DNA from: Bacteroides sp. | GTDB lineage: Bacteria; Bacteroidota; Bacteroidia; Bacteroidales; Muribaculaceae | Assembly (NCBI GenBank): GCA_014801585.1 | Contig: JAAVDX010000009.1 | Coordinates: forward strand, 13,740-60,087 | Reading direction: 5' to 3' | Length of the DNA stretch: 46,348 nt | The notes under the pieces: generated by a model | What the model saw: the letters and a program-made list of their open reading frames with translations, nothing else | Database searches by the model: none | What the model was told of the DNA's origin: nothing | Program-made: the position numbers and the translations under genes | Shown here: one piece after another, positions 25,771 to 34,795 of the stretch | Numbering within the stretch: the first letter of the stretch is position 1 | Layout: the number at the start of each line of letters is the position of its first letter

Positions 25771-26853
25771 ATGAAGAAAATAGCAATCTTCGCATCCGGC
25801 AACGGATCGAACGCCGAAAATATCTATAAATTCTTCGCCAACGGCAATCGCGTAAGAGTGGCGCTCGTAATCTATGATCGACCGGGGGCACGGGTAGCTG
25901 AGAGAATGGCGGCTTATCCCGATGTCAAGACGTTATATATACCTAAATCCGTATGGGCAGAGAATCCGCAGGAAATTCTCGATCTGCTGCGTGAGGAGGG
26001 GATTGATATGGTGGTGCTTGCGGGCTTTCTGCGTTTTGTGCCGCAGGAGCTGACGGAGGCTTATGCCGGACGTATGCTCAATATCCATCCTTCGCTCGTG
26101 CCCGCTTATTCGGGGCCGGGAATGTATGGCGACAAAATCCATCAGGCCGTAATTGCTGCGGGGGAAACGAAGTCGGGAGTGACGGTGCATTATGTATCGG
26201 ACGTAGTAGACGGTGGTGAGATTCTTATGCAGGAGGAGGTGGAGGTAGCAGCGGATGATACTCCCGAGAGTCTTGCTGAGAAGATTCATGCTGTAGAGTA
26301 TTCCCTCTATCCGCGTGCAATCGTCAAGGCATTGGGACGGATCGAGTCGCCCTCGGCTGACAATATTAATGAGCCGATGCTTCCTCCGGCTGTAGAAGGT
26401 ATTACTCCTCCTCCGCTTCGGGAACCGGCGGAAGAGTGGGCTGAGACGTTGGGAGTCAGTTACGATCCTGAGAAAGTAGCGGTAGCCACCGGGAAATATG
26501 CAGGAGAGGGAGACGATGAAGACCGGACAGGCACTTCGGAAGATATAAAAGACCGGAGCGTCAATGCTATGGCCTCGGGGACGGGCCTTAACAATCGGCC
26601 GCCACGTCCGCATGTTGACGAGGGGATGCCGCCGACGTATCTCGTATGGGCGGTAGTGATGACTGTGCTATGTTGTCTGCCGGCAGGAGTTGTGGCGATC
26701 GTGTTTGCCTGTCAGGTGTCGAGCAAATTTTATGCAGGAGATATGGAGGGGGCACTTCGCGCATCGGAGCGTGCGCAGATATGGATTATCGTAAGTTTTG
26801 TGTTGGGCGTTCTTGCCAATACCCTCTCTCTACCGATAATGCTGCTTTTCTGA
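25771..26853 (+). CDS. purN: PurN (GAR formyltransferase) fused to a C-terminal CD225/dispanin-like membrane domain
   Basis: A continuous 360-residue frame. Residues 1-190 are a complete phosphoribosylglycinamide formyltransferase, the third step of purine synthesis, using 10-formyl-THF. The phosphate loop is ASGNGSNAENI and the catalytic triad is visible as N104 and H106 in NIHPSLVPAYSG and D147 in SDVVDGGEIL. Residues 191-285 are a Pro/Glu/Asp-rich linker. Residues 286-360 form two membrane segments with the CD225/dispanin-type pattern: AVVMTVLCCLPAGVVAIVFA, QVSSKFYAGDMEGALRASER, then a final helix. PurN is normally about 190-210 residues, cytosolic, and without such a tail. The fusion would tether it to the inner membrane. 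The DUF2752 gene starts 11 bases later. Confidence 0.9.
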   Translation: MKKIAIFASGNGSNAENIYKFFANGNRVRVALVIYDRPGARVAERMAAYPDVKTLYIPKSVWAENPQEILDLLREEGIDMVVLAGFLRFVPQELTEAYAGRMLNIHPSLVPAYSGPGMYGDKIHQAVIAAGETKSGVTVHYVSDVVDGGEILMQEEVEVAADDTPESLAEKIHAVEYSLYPRAIVKALGRIESPSADNINEPMLPPAVEGITPPPLREPAEEWAETLGVSYDPEKVAVATGKYAGEGDDEDRTGTSEDIKDRSVNAMASGTGLNNRPPRPHVDEGMPPTYLVWAVVMTVLCCLPAGVVAIVFACQVSSKFYAGDMEGALRASERAQIWIIVSFVLGVLANTLSLPIMLLF

Positions 26854-26864
26854 GCGTTCGGCTG

Positions 26865-27257
26865 ATGATCAAGAACGTATTTACATCATTGCGTCTACGA
26901 CGCGTAGCGATGGTCGGGGCTTTAGCTGCGGCCATCGCCACGCTTTATTATATTTTTGATCCGGGAGAGAGCCGTTGGGCTCCTCGCTGTATCGTACGCT
27001 CGCTGACGGGTCTGGATTGTCCGGGCTGCGGATCGCAACGAATGATTCACGCGCTGCTGCATGGAGATTTCCGGAGCGCGTGGGATGCCAATCCTTTCCT
27101 TCTGTGTGTCTCACCTCTGATTCTTGCGTGGCTATGGATTGAGGCTGATCCTTCTACTTATCCGCGCATGTCGCGAGCACTGAATTCTCCGGGATTTATC
27201 GGAGGGGTGCTGATGACGCTTATCGTCTGGACAATTCTGCGCAATATACTTCTTTAA
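26865..27257 (+). CDS. DUF2752 domain-containing small membrane protein
   Basis: 130 residues from ATG 26865; the longer frame from 26646 runs through the purN fusion in another frame and is discarded. The DUF2752 core is present: SLTGLDCPGCGSQRMIHALL, then HGDFRSAWDANPFLLCVSPL. Three hydrophobic helices are visible (about 15-33, 75-95, 108-130). The CPGCG motif with the following arginine and the NP are the conserved family residues. Function unknown. In Bacteroidota, DUF2752 genes are often next to genes for CD225-like small membrane proteins. Here the CD225-like domain is the tail of the upstream PurN fusion, so the pair is preserved in modified form. Confidence 0.88.
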   Translation: MIKNVFTSLRLRRVAMVGALAAAIATLYYIFDPGESRWAPRCIVRSLTGLDCPGCGSQRMIHALLHGDFRSAWDANPFLLCVSPLILAWLWIEADPSTYPRMSRALNSPGFIGGVLMTLIVWTILRNILL

Positions 27258-27516
27258 ACTGCGTTATAAATAGGCGCGAAGCCACCAAATCTGCGTTTCC
27301 TTCGCGCTTACTCGCACTCGGGGATTGCTTTTTTGCAATTATTTTTTAACGTTTTTCGGAAATTTATAACTCTTTCGCGATAATGATTCTGGCAATTTGT
27401 CAGGACTAACTATCAAAACAATCAATAATGACATAAAAATATGTTAAAATGTCAATTGAGTATAAATCAATATCATAATTTTCATTAAAAGATGGTCAAT
27501 TATTAAAATTTTTGAT
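27258..27516. other. AT-rich intergenic region with weak hairpins
   Basis: No gene seen. GCGCGAAG (27274-27281) can pair with CTTCGCGC (27300-27307), but no T run follows. ATTGC/GCAAT around a T6 loop lies at about 27327-27342. The rest is AT-rich DNA leading into the promoter of the giant gene at 27695. Confidence 0.5.
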
Positions 27517-27524
27517 TAACTTTG
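27517..27524 (+). promoter_or_regulatory. -7 element of the second giant surface-protein gene
   Basis: TAACTTTG is a full -7 match. No good TTTG is seen 19-20 bases upstream. If used, it gives a leader of about 165 bases before ATG 27695, containing small hairpins such as CGGA-TGGC-TCCG, long enough for post-transcriptional control. Confidence 0.6.
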
Positions 27525-27694
27525 CTATCGGAGTTGTCAGCGGATGGCTCCGCACCAATATTCAATCCTGAAAAAACGAGGACGGAATATCGCTCATTTA
27601 CGAATAGACCAATCTACAATCTATACGTAAGCAACCTAAATATCAAAGAAATTATTCAACAACCATAATTTAACAGTTATCACTTAACAACACT

Positions 27695-30600
27695 ATGAAG
27701 CGTAATTACTTTATGCCCGCCATGGGGTCCGTCATCGGTGTCGGACTATTGGCATCCGGCTTGCTTGCTTCGGCTTCCACGCCGTGGAAGTCAGTGCTTT
27801 CCGATGGTGAAGACGCGCATCCGACGAATCAGGTGCGCAAGACGCCTGCGGTGCTGAAGCGTCTTACAGCCGGCATGTCAGGTAATCCTGACAATACGGT
27901 GATGCCTGCCTACGACGGATTGAGATCCATCCCTCGTCCGGCAAAGGTGCGCGAGATGAAACCGAACTCAATCCTGCGTTCGATTCAGGCTCCGCGTGCG
28001 ACGCTCTATGGTATCGTCAACCGATTCCCCTCGATGGACTACACTTATCAGGCCTATATCGGCGAGCTGAATCCGTCAACCGGACGTCTGACTCCCCTTT
28101 ATAGCGGCCCGCAGTTCTCCCCTTTCGGTGGCGACGACTATATCTATCAGGGCAACTCCTACCGCAAGGGAGACGTGATCTGCTCCACCTATGCGTCGGT
28201 TGACGTGGCCGGAGGCGCAACTACGACTAAGGGTATCTGGACAACCTATGATCTTCTGACCGGAGATCTCACAGGCACATATACCTTCGATGATTCACGC
28301 GCCAACGCATATTCAATCACCTACAACCCGGATCTTGATATCTTCTTCACTTGCTCAATTGATCTGGTGAGTGATCAGGGTCACAGTATCTTTGGTATCG
28401 TCAACCCGAATTTCAACGGGACGGGCGAATGGAGATACATCTATGGCGGTAAGCTTGAGACGACTACCGGCATCAAGCCCTTTATCGCTGCTATCGCTTA
28501 CAATCCGGTGGCAAAAGAGGTATATGCGTTTGACAACTTCAACCACGTCTACTCAATTGAATGGGGTGAGGATCCGAATCGCACACCCGAACCTATTCTT
28601 GTAGAGATCGGCGATATCAATCTTGAAGACGGCGCAATGCTCTTCGGCTGCGACGACACGACTAACCCGATTCCGGGTCAGATTGTTTACAGCCCGATGG
28701 ATGAAGTGTTTATCGCTGCGTATCGCGACAACTTCAACATGAAGAACAGGGTGGTATTCGTTGAGACAGAGATGTTTGACGGCAAAATCGGTGCTGATAT
28801 CATAGCGCCCGAGACTCCGTATATCGCTTCGATTCTCTGCACTGATGATTTTGCTTCTTCCAACGCTCCGATGCTCGCTCCGACTCCGGAACTGACATTC
28901 GCAGGGGCAGCTCTCAACGGCCAGGTTAAGCTGACGGCTCCGACTGAGTCATTTGTCGGCGTGGATCTGACCGGGACAACATTCCAGGCTGTAACTAAGA
29001 TTGACGGTAAGGTGATCGATACCCGCAACGTTAAGGCAGGTGAGACATTCACACTTCCTCTTGATCTTGCACAGGGTCAGCACGTGCTGGAATTCACTAC
29101 TGCTATCGGTGAGGATGTGAGCCCAGTGAATACGGTGAATTTCTATGTGGGCTACGACGCTCCGGCCGCAGTAAAGAATATCGAGCTTAAGGGCAATACT
29201 CTGACCTGGGACGCTGCAACGGCAGTAGGCGCCCATCAGGGCTATGTGGACCTCAACGATGTCACTTACAACGTATATCTCAGCGGCCAGCTTCAGAATA
29301 CGACTCCCATTAAGGAGAACAAGTATGTGCTGACTGCTCCTGCGGATATGAAGGTATATGATATCACTGTAGAGGCCGTATCGCAGGGTCAGACTTCTCC
29401 CTCAGCAGGCATCTCGAAGATCTTCGGTAAGGCATTCGAGCTTCCCTTCCTGCAGACTCCGACTCAGGATCAGAGCCAGAACTATACAGTGATCAACGCC
29501 AACGAAGATGACCGTCGGTTCTATTGGGGCCGTAACCTCTCTATCTATGAGGGTATGATCTTCCAGACCGGCTACCTGAGCGATGCCGACGACTGGTTGA
29601 TCCTTCCCGCTGTGCATCTTCCCGACGCATCAAAGCTTTATGAATTCGCAGTTGACATCCGCGGCGTTATGGCGGGGATGAATACTCAGGAAAGCTACGA
29701 GATATGGGTAGGTACAGATCCCACGGTGAAGGGTATGACGACTATGCTCTATTCTACTCCGAAGGAGCTCTTTGAGTCATCACTTCCTCAGCATAAGGCA
29801 TTTAACTTCGCAGTGGCCGAAGCAGGCGATTACTATATCGGTTTCCACGTCACTTCAACCCGCGCTCAGTCAGCTCAGGGTCTTACGCTCCATAACTTCC
29901 AGGTGAAGGAAGTGGATGGCGCTTCTTCAGCCGTGCCCGCAGAGCCGGAGAATGTAAGCCTGGTGGCTGCAGATTTCGGTGAACAGGCTGCAATCCTGAC
30001 TGCAACTCTCCCGACTGTGGATATCCTCGGCAAGCCGCTGCCTGCTGATGATGAGATTACTCTGACGCTTACTTATATTGATGACACAGCCACTCCTATC
30101 AGCCGTTCGGCTTCCGGCAAACCGGGTGAGACCATTAAGGTCACCAACGGTTCTAATGGTGATGGTTTCACTGTATACACTGTCACTCCGAGCAATAAGA
30201 ACGGATCGGGCTATACGAAGTCGTATAGTGTATATGTAGGTATGGACGTGCCCTTGCATCCGGATAATATCCGCGGCGTGCCGACTCAGGACAACCTCGG
30301 TATGATCATGGAATGGGATGCTCCCTCTGAGGTAGGCTACAATGGCGGTTTTGTAGATTTTGATGATCTTGGCTTCCATTATAACTTCTACATCCAGACG
30401 GGCGCAGTCTCAACTTATCTCACGAAGATAGCTGAGACAAGAGAGACCAACTACACTTATTATCCCTATGGTAAGGGCGTAGGCGGCACCTTGGCTTCTT
30501 TCTATATGGGTCCGACGGCAGTAAACCAGGCCGGTGAATCAATCGAATCTATATTCGTAAGAGAAGATCTCGGCACACCCTATGAGCTTCCGATCAAGGA

Positions 30601-32530
30601 AGAATGGGGCACAACCCACTTCGATCTGAGCCCGTATACGTTCCTCACTTCGGGTGCATACAGCGCTTCCTACTGGGAGAATGCGAGCTCGACCGCTCAG
30701 CTCGGAGTAGGAGCCGCAGTATTCGTACAGGGTGGTCTGATAGGCTCTGCGGAGAGAGCATGCAAGGGTAAACTTATCCTTCCGAAGTTCTCAACTCATG
30801 GCATTAAGAAGAGCGTATTCAAACTTCGCTTCTGGGATTATTCGAAGGCTCCGTCTTCTATTCAGGTATATGCACGTTCGAATAAGAAGGATGAAGAGAC
30901 TCTCGTAGGTGAGTTTAATGCTGCGAAGCCTCTCGTAGGCCGCTGGAACGACGGCGAGGTGTATCTTCCCGAAGATCTGAGCGATGCTGATTGGGTACAG
31001 CTACGTCTTGGAGTAAACTTCTCCGGAGATTATAGCGAATATCTGGTACTTGACAGCTTCCAGGTAATTGATGACGCAGACTTCGACCTTAAGGTTTCAG
31101 AGTTTGACGGCATCACAGAGGCTACTGTAGGCGATGACATATCTTTCCATGTAGTCGTAGCCAATTGTGGCCGCGAACGTATGGACGGCACATTGAAGAT
31201 TGAACTCCTTGATGAGTCAGGAAGCGTACTTGACGTTGTAAACGAAGATATCGCTACTTTGAACTCTAACCAGACTGCTGAATTCGACGCAGACTTCCAC
31301 CTCGCGTTCTCTAACCCGACTGTCACAGTCCGCGCTACTATCGAGGGTGAGGATGAAAATATGGCGAACAACGTGAAAGAGCTTACTCTGCTCGTGCGTC
31401 CGAGTGCAATCGCTGTGGTGAGCGACCTTCAGGCTATCAAGCATGATGATATCCACACGGTTGATCTCTCATGGAGCGCTCCCTCGACTACTTATGGTAA
31501 CTTCGAGAACTTTGAGGCTTACAGTCCGTTTGATCTGAGCGAGACATTCGACTATTGGCAGAATATCAATGGCGATGATCTCTGGCCGATCCACTTCCAG
31601 AATCAGTCGACCGGTCAGGTTGCAGAATGGCCCAATTCGGATCAGAAGAGAGGCTGGCAGATCTATAACTATGAGGAACTCGGCTTCACTAATGAGCGTC
31701 TGATTCCTCATTCCGGCAAGCAGGCTCTGCTCGCTATCTGCGGTGGTTATGATGAGAATTCGGCTCCGATACAGTCGTCGAAGTGGCTCGTATCTCCTTT
31801 ATGTCAGGCAGGCACTGAGATCAGCTTCTGGTATTCGACATTCGAGTCAGGCACAACTGAATATGTAGAGATCTGGACTTGTGAGAAGGCTAACGGCAAG
31901 CTTGATCCCAATGATAAGAACCTTGCTTATGGTCGTGCAGGCGACTTCCGTAAGATTGCGTCGAAGTCGAAAGTAGGTAGCGATATCTGGGATTATGTAA
32001 GCTATCTGCTTACGAGCCGCGAGGTGAAGTTCGCTCTCCGCTATTGCTCATACAATGGCTATGGCGCTGCGATCGATGATATCTCCTTCACTCCGGCCGA
32101 GATGATCACCCGCACTCCGGAGTCGTACAATGTATATCGCTGCAACAAGTATGGCACTAATCCGAAACTTATCGCTGAGAATGTCACCGGCACTTCTTAT
32201 ACCGATAAGGATTGGGACGGCAAAGAATGCAGTTACTACGTTGTAGCCAACAATACTGTCGACGGCAAGCTCGTCAGCGGTTCGCAGTCGAACTTTGCTT
32301 ACGTAGCAGTATCGGGCGTAGATGAGATCACTGCCGGCCAGAGCGTTGCAGCAGGCAAGGGCCAGATCATGGTCAACGGCTTTGCAGGCTCTGAGGTCGT
32401 AATCTCTGCAGCCGACGGCAAGATTGTAGTGAAGGCTCCCGTGAAGAGCGACGCTGCTCTCTATAATGTTGAGAAGGCCGTATATCTCGTCACTGTCAAT
32501 AAGCATACCTTCAAGGTAGTCGTGAAATAA
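27695..32530 (+). CDS. Giant secreted multidomain protein, paralogue of the 12725-17440 protein
   Basis: 1611 residues with an N-terminal signal-like segment (MKRNYFMPAMGSVIGVGLLA, then SGLLASAS). The architecture follows its paralogue: a propeller-like N-terminal region (about 95-395), alternating FnIII-like and jelly-roll modules (ADDWLILPAVHLPDASKLYE matches PDDWLFLPPMNFSSTEEVYQ of the paralogue), and a CARDB-like segment (about 1125-1235). A choice-of-anchor J-type segment (about 1310-1470) contains WQIYNYEELGFTNERLIPHS, and a C-terminal sorting-type domain closes with YLVTVNKHTFKVVVK. The last 18 coding bases are identical in the two genes. Likely surface-exposed or released through a type IX-like route; the ligand is unknown. 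Confidence 0.88.
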   Translation: MKRNYFMPAMGSVIGVGLLASGLLASASTPWKSVLSDGEDAHPTNQVRKTPAVLKRLTAGMSGNPDNTVMPAYDGLRSIPRPAKVREMKPNSILRSIQAPRATLYGIVNRFPSMDYTYQAYIGELNPSTGRLTPLYSGPQFSPFGGDDYIYQGNSYRKGDVICSTYASVDVAGGATTTKGIWTTYDLLTGDLTGTYTFDDSRANAYSITYNPDLDIFFTCSIDLVSDQGHSIFGIVNPNFNGTGEWRYIYGGKLETTTGIKPFIAAIAYNPVAKEVYAFDNFNHVYSIEWGEDPNRTPEPILVEIGDINLEDGAMLFGCDDTTNPIPGQIVYSPMDEVFIAAYRDNFNMKNRVVFVETEMFDGKIGADIIAPETPYIASILCTDDFASSNAPMLAPTPELTFAGAALNGQVKLTAPTESFVGVDLTGTTFQAVTKIDGKVIDTRNVKAGETFTLPLDLAQGQHVLEFTTAIGEDVSPVNTVNFYVGYDAPAAVKNIELKGNTLTWDAATAVGAHQGYVDLNDVTYNVYLSGQLQNTTPIKENKYVLTAPADMKVYDITVEAVSQGQTSPSAGISKIFGKAFELPFLQTPTQDQSQNYTVINANEDDRRFYWGRNLSIYEGMIFQTGYLSDADDWLILPAVHLPDASKLYEFAVDIRGVMAGMNTQESYEIWVGTDPTVKGMTTMLYSTPKELFESSLPQHKAFNFAVAEAGDYYIGFHVTSTRAQSAQGLTLHNFQVKEVDGASSAVPAEPENVSLVAADFGEQAAILTATLPTVDILGKPLPADDEITLTLTYIDDTATPISRSASGKPGETIKVTNGSNGDGFTVYTVTPSNKNGSGYTKSYSVYVGMDVPLHPDNIRGVPTQDNLGMIMEWDAPSEVGYNGGFVDFDDLGFHYNFYIQTGAVSTYLTKIAETRETNYTYYPYGKGVGGTLASFYMGPTAVNQAGESIESIFVREDLGTPYELPIKEEWGTTHFDLSPYTFLTSGAYSASYWENASSTAQLGVGAAVFVQGGLIGSAERACKGKLILPKFSTHGIKKSVFKLRFWDYSKAPSSIQVYARSNKKDEETLVGEFNAAKPLVGRWNDGEVYLPEDLSDADWVQLRLGVNFSGDYSEYLVLDSFQVIDDADFDLKVSEFDGITEATVGDDISFHVVVANCGRERMDGTLKIELLDESGSVLDVVNEDIATLNSNQTAEFDADFHLAFSNPTVTVRATIEGEDENMANNVKELTLLVRPSAIAVVSDLQAIKHDDIHTVDLSWSAPSTTYGNFENFEAYSPFDLSETFDYWQNINGDDLWPIHFQNQSTGQVAEWPNSDQKRGWQIYNYEELGFTNERLIPHSGKQALLAICGGYDENSAPIQSSKWLVSPLCQAGTEISFWYSTFESGTTEYVEIWTCEKANGKLDPNDKNLAYGRAGDFRKIASKSKVGSDIWDYVSYLLTSREVKFALRYCSYNGYGAAIDDISFTPAEMITRTPESYNVYRCNKYGTNPKLIAENVTGTSYTDKDWDGKECSYYVVANNTVDGKLVSGSQSNFAYVAVSGVDEITAGQSVAAGKGQIMVNGFAGSEVVISAADGKIVVKAPVKSDAALYNVEKAVYLVTVNKHTFKVVVK

Positions 32531-32551
32531 TCATAAGTAAATATATATAGG

Positions 32552-32588
32552 TCGGCCGCTCCGAAATCTCGGGGCGGCCGATTTTTTA
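32552..32588 (+). terminator. Terminator of the giant gene
   Basis: GC-rich stem CGGCCGC (32553-32559) / GCGGCCG (32574-32580) with an inner CCGA/TCGG pairing, followed by ATTTTTT. It separates the giant gene from the steroid-reductase operon. Confidence 0.92.
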
Positions 32589-32642
32589 TCTCGGGCAGTC
32601 TACTTTTTGGCGCATTGGTTGGCCTAATACGGATATTTTTAT

Positions 32643-32650
32643 TAAATTTG
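32643..32650 (+). promoter_or_regulatory. Promoter (-7 element) of the steroid-reductase operon
   Basis: TAAATTTG is a full -7 match. The best upstream box is GTTG at 32618-32621, 21 bases away. The leader to ATG 32723 is about 70 bases. No nearby regulator gene of the TetR/LysR type was found. Confidence 0.6.
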
Positions 32651-32722
32651 TAGAATCCAATTTTATATCTTTCGGAGATGGGAGTTGGGAGGCGTAGAAT
32701 ATATATCTTAACCTGACGCGGC

Positions 32723-33493
32723 ATGTTTGAATCTTCTGTATATTTCTCGGTATTGGGCGGGATGGTCGTATTGGCGGTCATCGTCTTCTGCGCCTTGCAG
32801 AGAATCACTCCGGCTTACGGACTGACCTATAATGCAAAGTGGGGGCCGGCAATCAATAATAGGCTTGGATGGGTGGTAATGGAGTCGCCCGTATTTGTGG
32901 CGATGCTTCTTATGTGGCTGCTTTCACCGCGACGCGGGGAACCGGCTTTGATCGTCATGACGTCGCTTTTTCTGTTGCATTATTTCCAGCGTTCGTTCGT
33001 ATTTCCGTTTCTGATCAAGGGGAAGAGCAAGATGCCTCTCTCTATTATACTCTCGGGAGTGACGTTTAATCTGGTGAATGCCTATATGATCGGGGGATGG
33101 CTGTTCTATCTTAATCCCGGGCCGGAGTATCCGACGTCGTGGCTTTGGTCGCCTCTTTTTATTCTGGGGACTATCATATTTTTTGTCGGGATGGCTATTA
33201 ATATTCATTCTGATTCTATCATCCGCAATCTGCGTAAACCTGGAGATACGGGACATTATATACCCCGGGGAGGGATGTTCAGATTCGTCACTTCGGCCAA
33301 TTATCTTGGCGAACTGACGGAATGGATCGGTTTTGCGATCCTGACGTGGAGCCCTCCGGGGGTGGTATTCGCAATCTGGACGTTTGCCAATCTGGCTCCT
33401 CGCGCGCGGGCTACGCATAAGAAATATATATCAATGTTCGGGGATGAGTATGCTGCTTTGAACCGATGCTCTATCATACCTTTCCTCTATTAA
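32723..33493 (+). CDS. Steroid 5-alpha-reductase family protein (SRD5A-like)
   Basis: A 256-residue integral membrane protein of the 3-oxo-5-alpha-steroid 4-dehydrogenase family, the same size as mammalian SRD5A enzymes. About seven hydrophobic helices are visible. Catalytic-region features align with the animal enzymes: Glu54 in VVMESPVF (equivalent to E57), LHYFQRSFVF at about 85-94 (the Y and R of YFHR), NIHSDSIIRNLRKPGD with N160 and D164, IPRGGMFRFVTSANYLGELT, EWIGFAILTWS and the C-terminal HKKYISMFGDEY. Members reduce the delta4 bond of 3-oxo-steroids with NADPH to the 5-alpha configuration. Substrate here is inferred: dietary or host steroids or 3-oxo-delta4 bile acids. It is the first gene of a three-gene operon. 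A role on other 3-oxo-enoyl lipids is the main alternative. Confidence 0.93.
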   Translation: MFESSVYFSVLGGMVVLAVIVFCALQRITPAYGLTYNAKWGPAINNRLGWVVMESPVFVAMLLMWLLSPRRGEPALIVMTSLFLLHYFQRSFVFPFLIKGKSKMPLSIILSGVTFNLVNAYMIGGWLFYLNPGPEYPTSWLWSPLFILGTIIFFVGMAINIHSDSIIRNLRKPGDTGHYIPRGGMFRFVTSANYLGELTEWIGFAILTWSPPGVVFAIWTFANLAPRARATHKKYISMFGDEYAALNRCSIIPFLY

Positions 33494-33571
33494 CATGCCT
33501 TGATAGACGGGATGACCATCACCCAAGGGGGGATTCCGAGATCATGAAACGACACTTAAACATCTAATAAA

Positions 33572-34792
33572 ATGCTTTTCACTCCGGCTAACATAGGTCC
33601 TGTCACTCTTCGTAACCGCACGATTCGTTCGGCGGCGTTTGAGGGTATGGGACGTGACAATAATCCTACTCCGCAACTACGTGATTATCATTGGAGTGTG
33701 GCGGAGGGAGGAGTCGGCATGACGACGCTCGCTTATGCGGGAATATGCAGGTCGGCCCTGTCTTTTGACACTCAACTCTGGCTGCGTCCGGAAATCATCA
33801 CTCCGCTCCGCGAAATCACTGACGGGATACATGCCCGCGGGGCAAAGGCCTCCATACAGATCGGGCATTGCGGAAATATGACTCATATACGGACGGCAGG
33901 GGGCATACCTGTGGCTCCCAATACGGGCTTTAACCTTTACTCTCCTACAATATGCCGGGGACTTAAGAAGGATGAATTGCATCAGTTAGCGCGGGAGTTT
34001 GGCGAGGCTGTCAATACGGCCCGCGAGGCGGGATTTGACTGTGTGGAGGTGCATGCAGGGCATGGCTATCTCATTTCGCAGTTTCTGTCGCCTTATACGA
34101 ATCATCGTCGTGATGAGTTCGGCGGCTCGCTGGAGAATAGGATGCATTTCATGCATCTATGTCTTGAGGAGGTGATGAAGCAGGCCGGGGATGACATGGG
34201 CGTATTGGTAAAGACCAATATGCGCGATGGTTTTAAGGGTGGGCTGGAGATTGATGACTGTGTGCGCGTGGCTAAGGCTATCGAGCAGCATGGGGTACAT
34301 GCGATGGTGCTTTCGGGAGGGTTCGTGAGTAAGGCTCCGATGTACGTGATGCGCGGAGAGATGCCTATCCATACTATGACTCATTATATGAAGCAGCTTT
34401 GGCTGAAATATGGGGTGCGTATGGCGGGAAGGTTTATGATACGTCCGGAACATTTCGAACCTCTTTATTTCCTGGAGGATGCGCGAAGATTCCGTAAGGA
34501 ACTGGATATGCCGCTTGTGTATGTAGGGGGTGTAATTGATCGGCCCGGAGCGGATAAAGTGATGAATGAAGGATTTGAGTTTGTACAGATGGGACGGGCT
34601 CTGCTGAATGAGCCTGATTTCGTCAATCGGATGCTTCTTGATAAGGAGCATCGCTGCGGCTGCGATCATGTCAACTATTGTATCGCCCGGATGTATAGCC
34701 GGGAGATGGCTTGCCATAAGCATCTGAATCCTGATGAGCTGACTACGGGAATACGCCACGAAATTGAGAAAATTAAGGAAAGAAATATCTGA
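33572..34792 (+). CDS. NADH:flavin oxidoreductase (Old Yellow Enzyme family), candidate steroid 5-beta-reductase
   Basis: A 406-residue FMN-binding TIM-barrel of the OYE family, related to the BaiCD/BaiH group of bile-acid enone reductases. Motifs: LFTPANIGPVTLRNRTIRSA at the N-terminus, KASIQIGHCGN, the family block EVHAGHGYLISQFLSPYTNH followed by RRDEFGGSLENR, and VYVGGVI with FVQMGRALLNEPDF near the phosphate site. It stops after the barrel, so the second FAD/NAD domain of BaiCD-like enzymes is absent. A Cys group (C362, C364, C370, C381) remains where those enzymes bind an iron-sulfur cluster, but the spacing is unusual. It is sandwiched between a 5-alpha-reductase homologue and an SDR (three-base gap). 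A 5-beta-reductase role is inferred from that context. Confidence 0.85.
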   Translation: MLFTPANIGPVTLRNRTIRSAAFEGMGRDNNPTPQLRDYHWSVAEGGVGMTTLAYAGICRSALSFDTQLWLRPEIITPLREITDGIHARGAKASIQIGHCGNMTHIRTAGGIPVAPNTGFNLYSPTICRGLKKDELHQLAREFGEAVNTAREAGFDCVEVHAGHGYLISQFLSPYTNHRRDEFGGSLENRMHFMHLCLEEVMKQAGDDMGVLVKTNMRDGFKGGLEIDDCVRVAKAIEQHGVHAMVLSGGFVSKAPMYVMRGEMPIHTMTHYMKQLWLKYGVRMAGRFMIRPEHFEPLYFLEDARRFRKELDMPLVYVGGVIDRPGADKVMNEGFEFVQMGRALLNEPDFVNRMLLDKEHRCGCDHVNYCIARMYSREMACHKHLNPDELTTGIRHEIEKIKERNI

Positions 34793-34795
34793 TCG

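Noticed and set aside
26646..26864. The 73-codon upstream extension of the DUF2752 frame
   Set aside because: It overlaps the membrane tail of the PurN fusion in another frame; the DUF2752 family start fits ATG 26865.
33572..34792. Calling the OYE-family enzyme a BaiCD or iron-sulfur flavoenzyme outright
   Set aside because: It lacks the second FAD/NAD domain, and the Cys spacing (362, 364, 370, 381) does not match the usual cluster motif closely enough.
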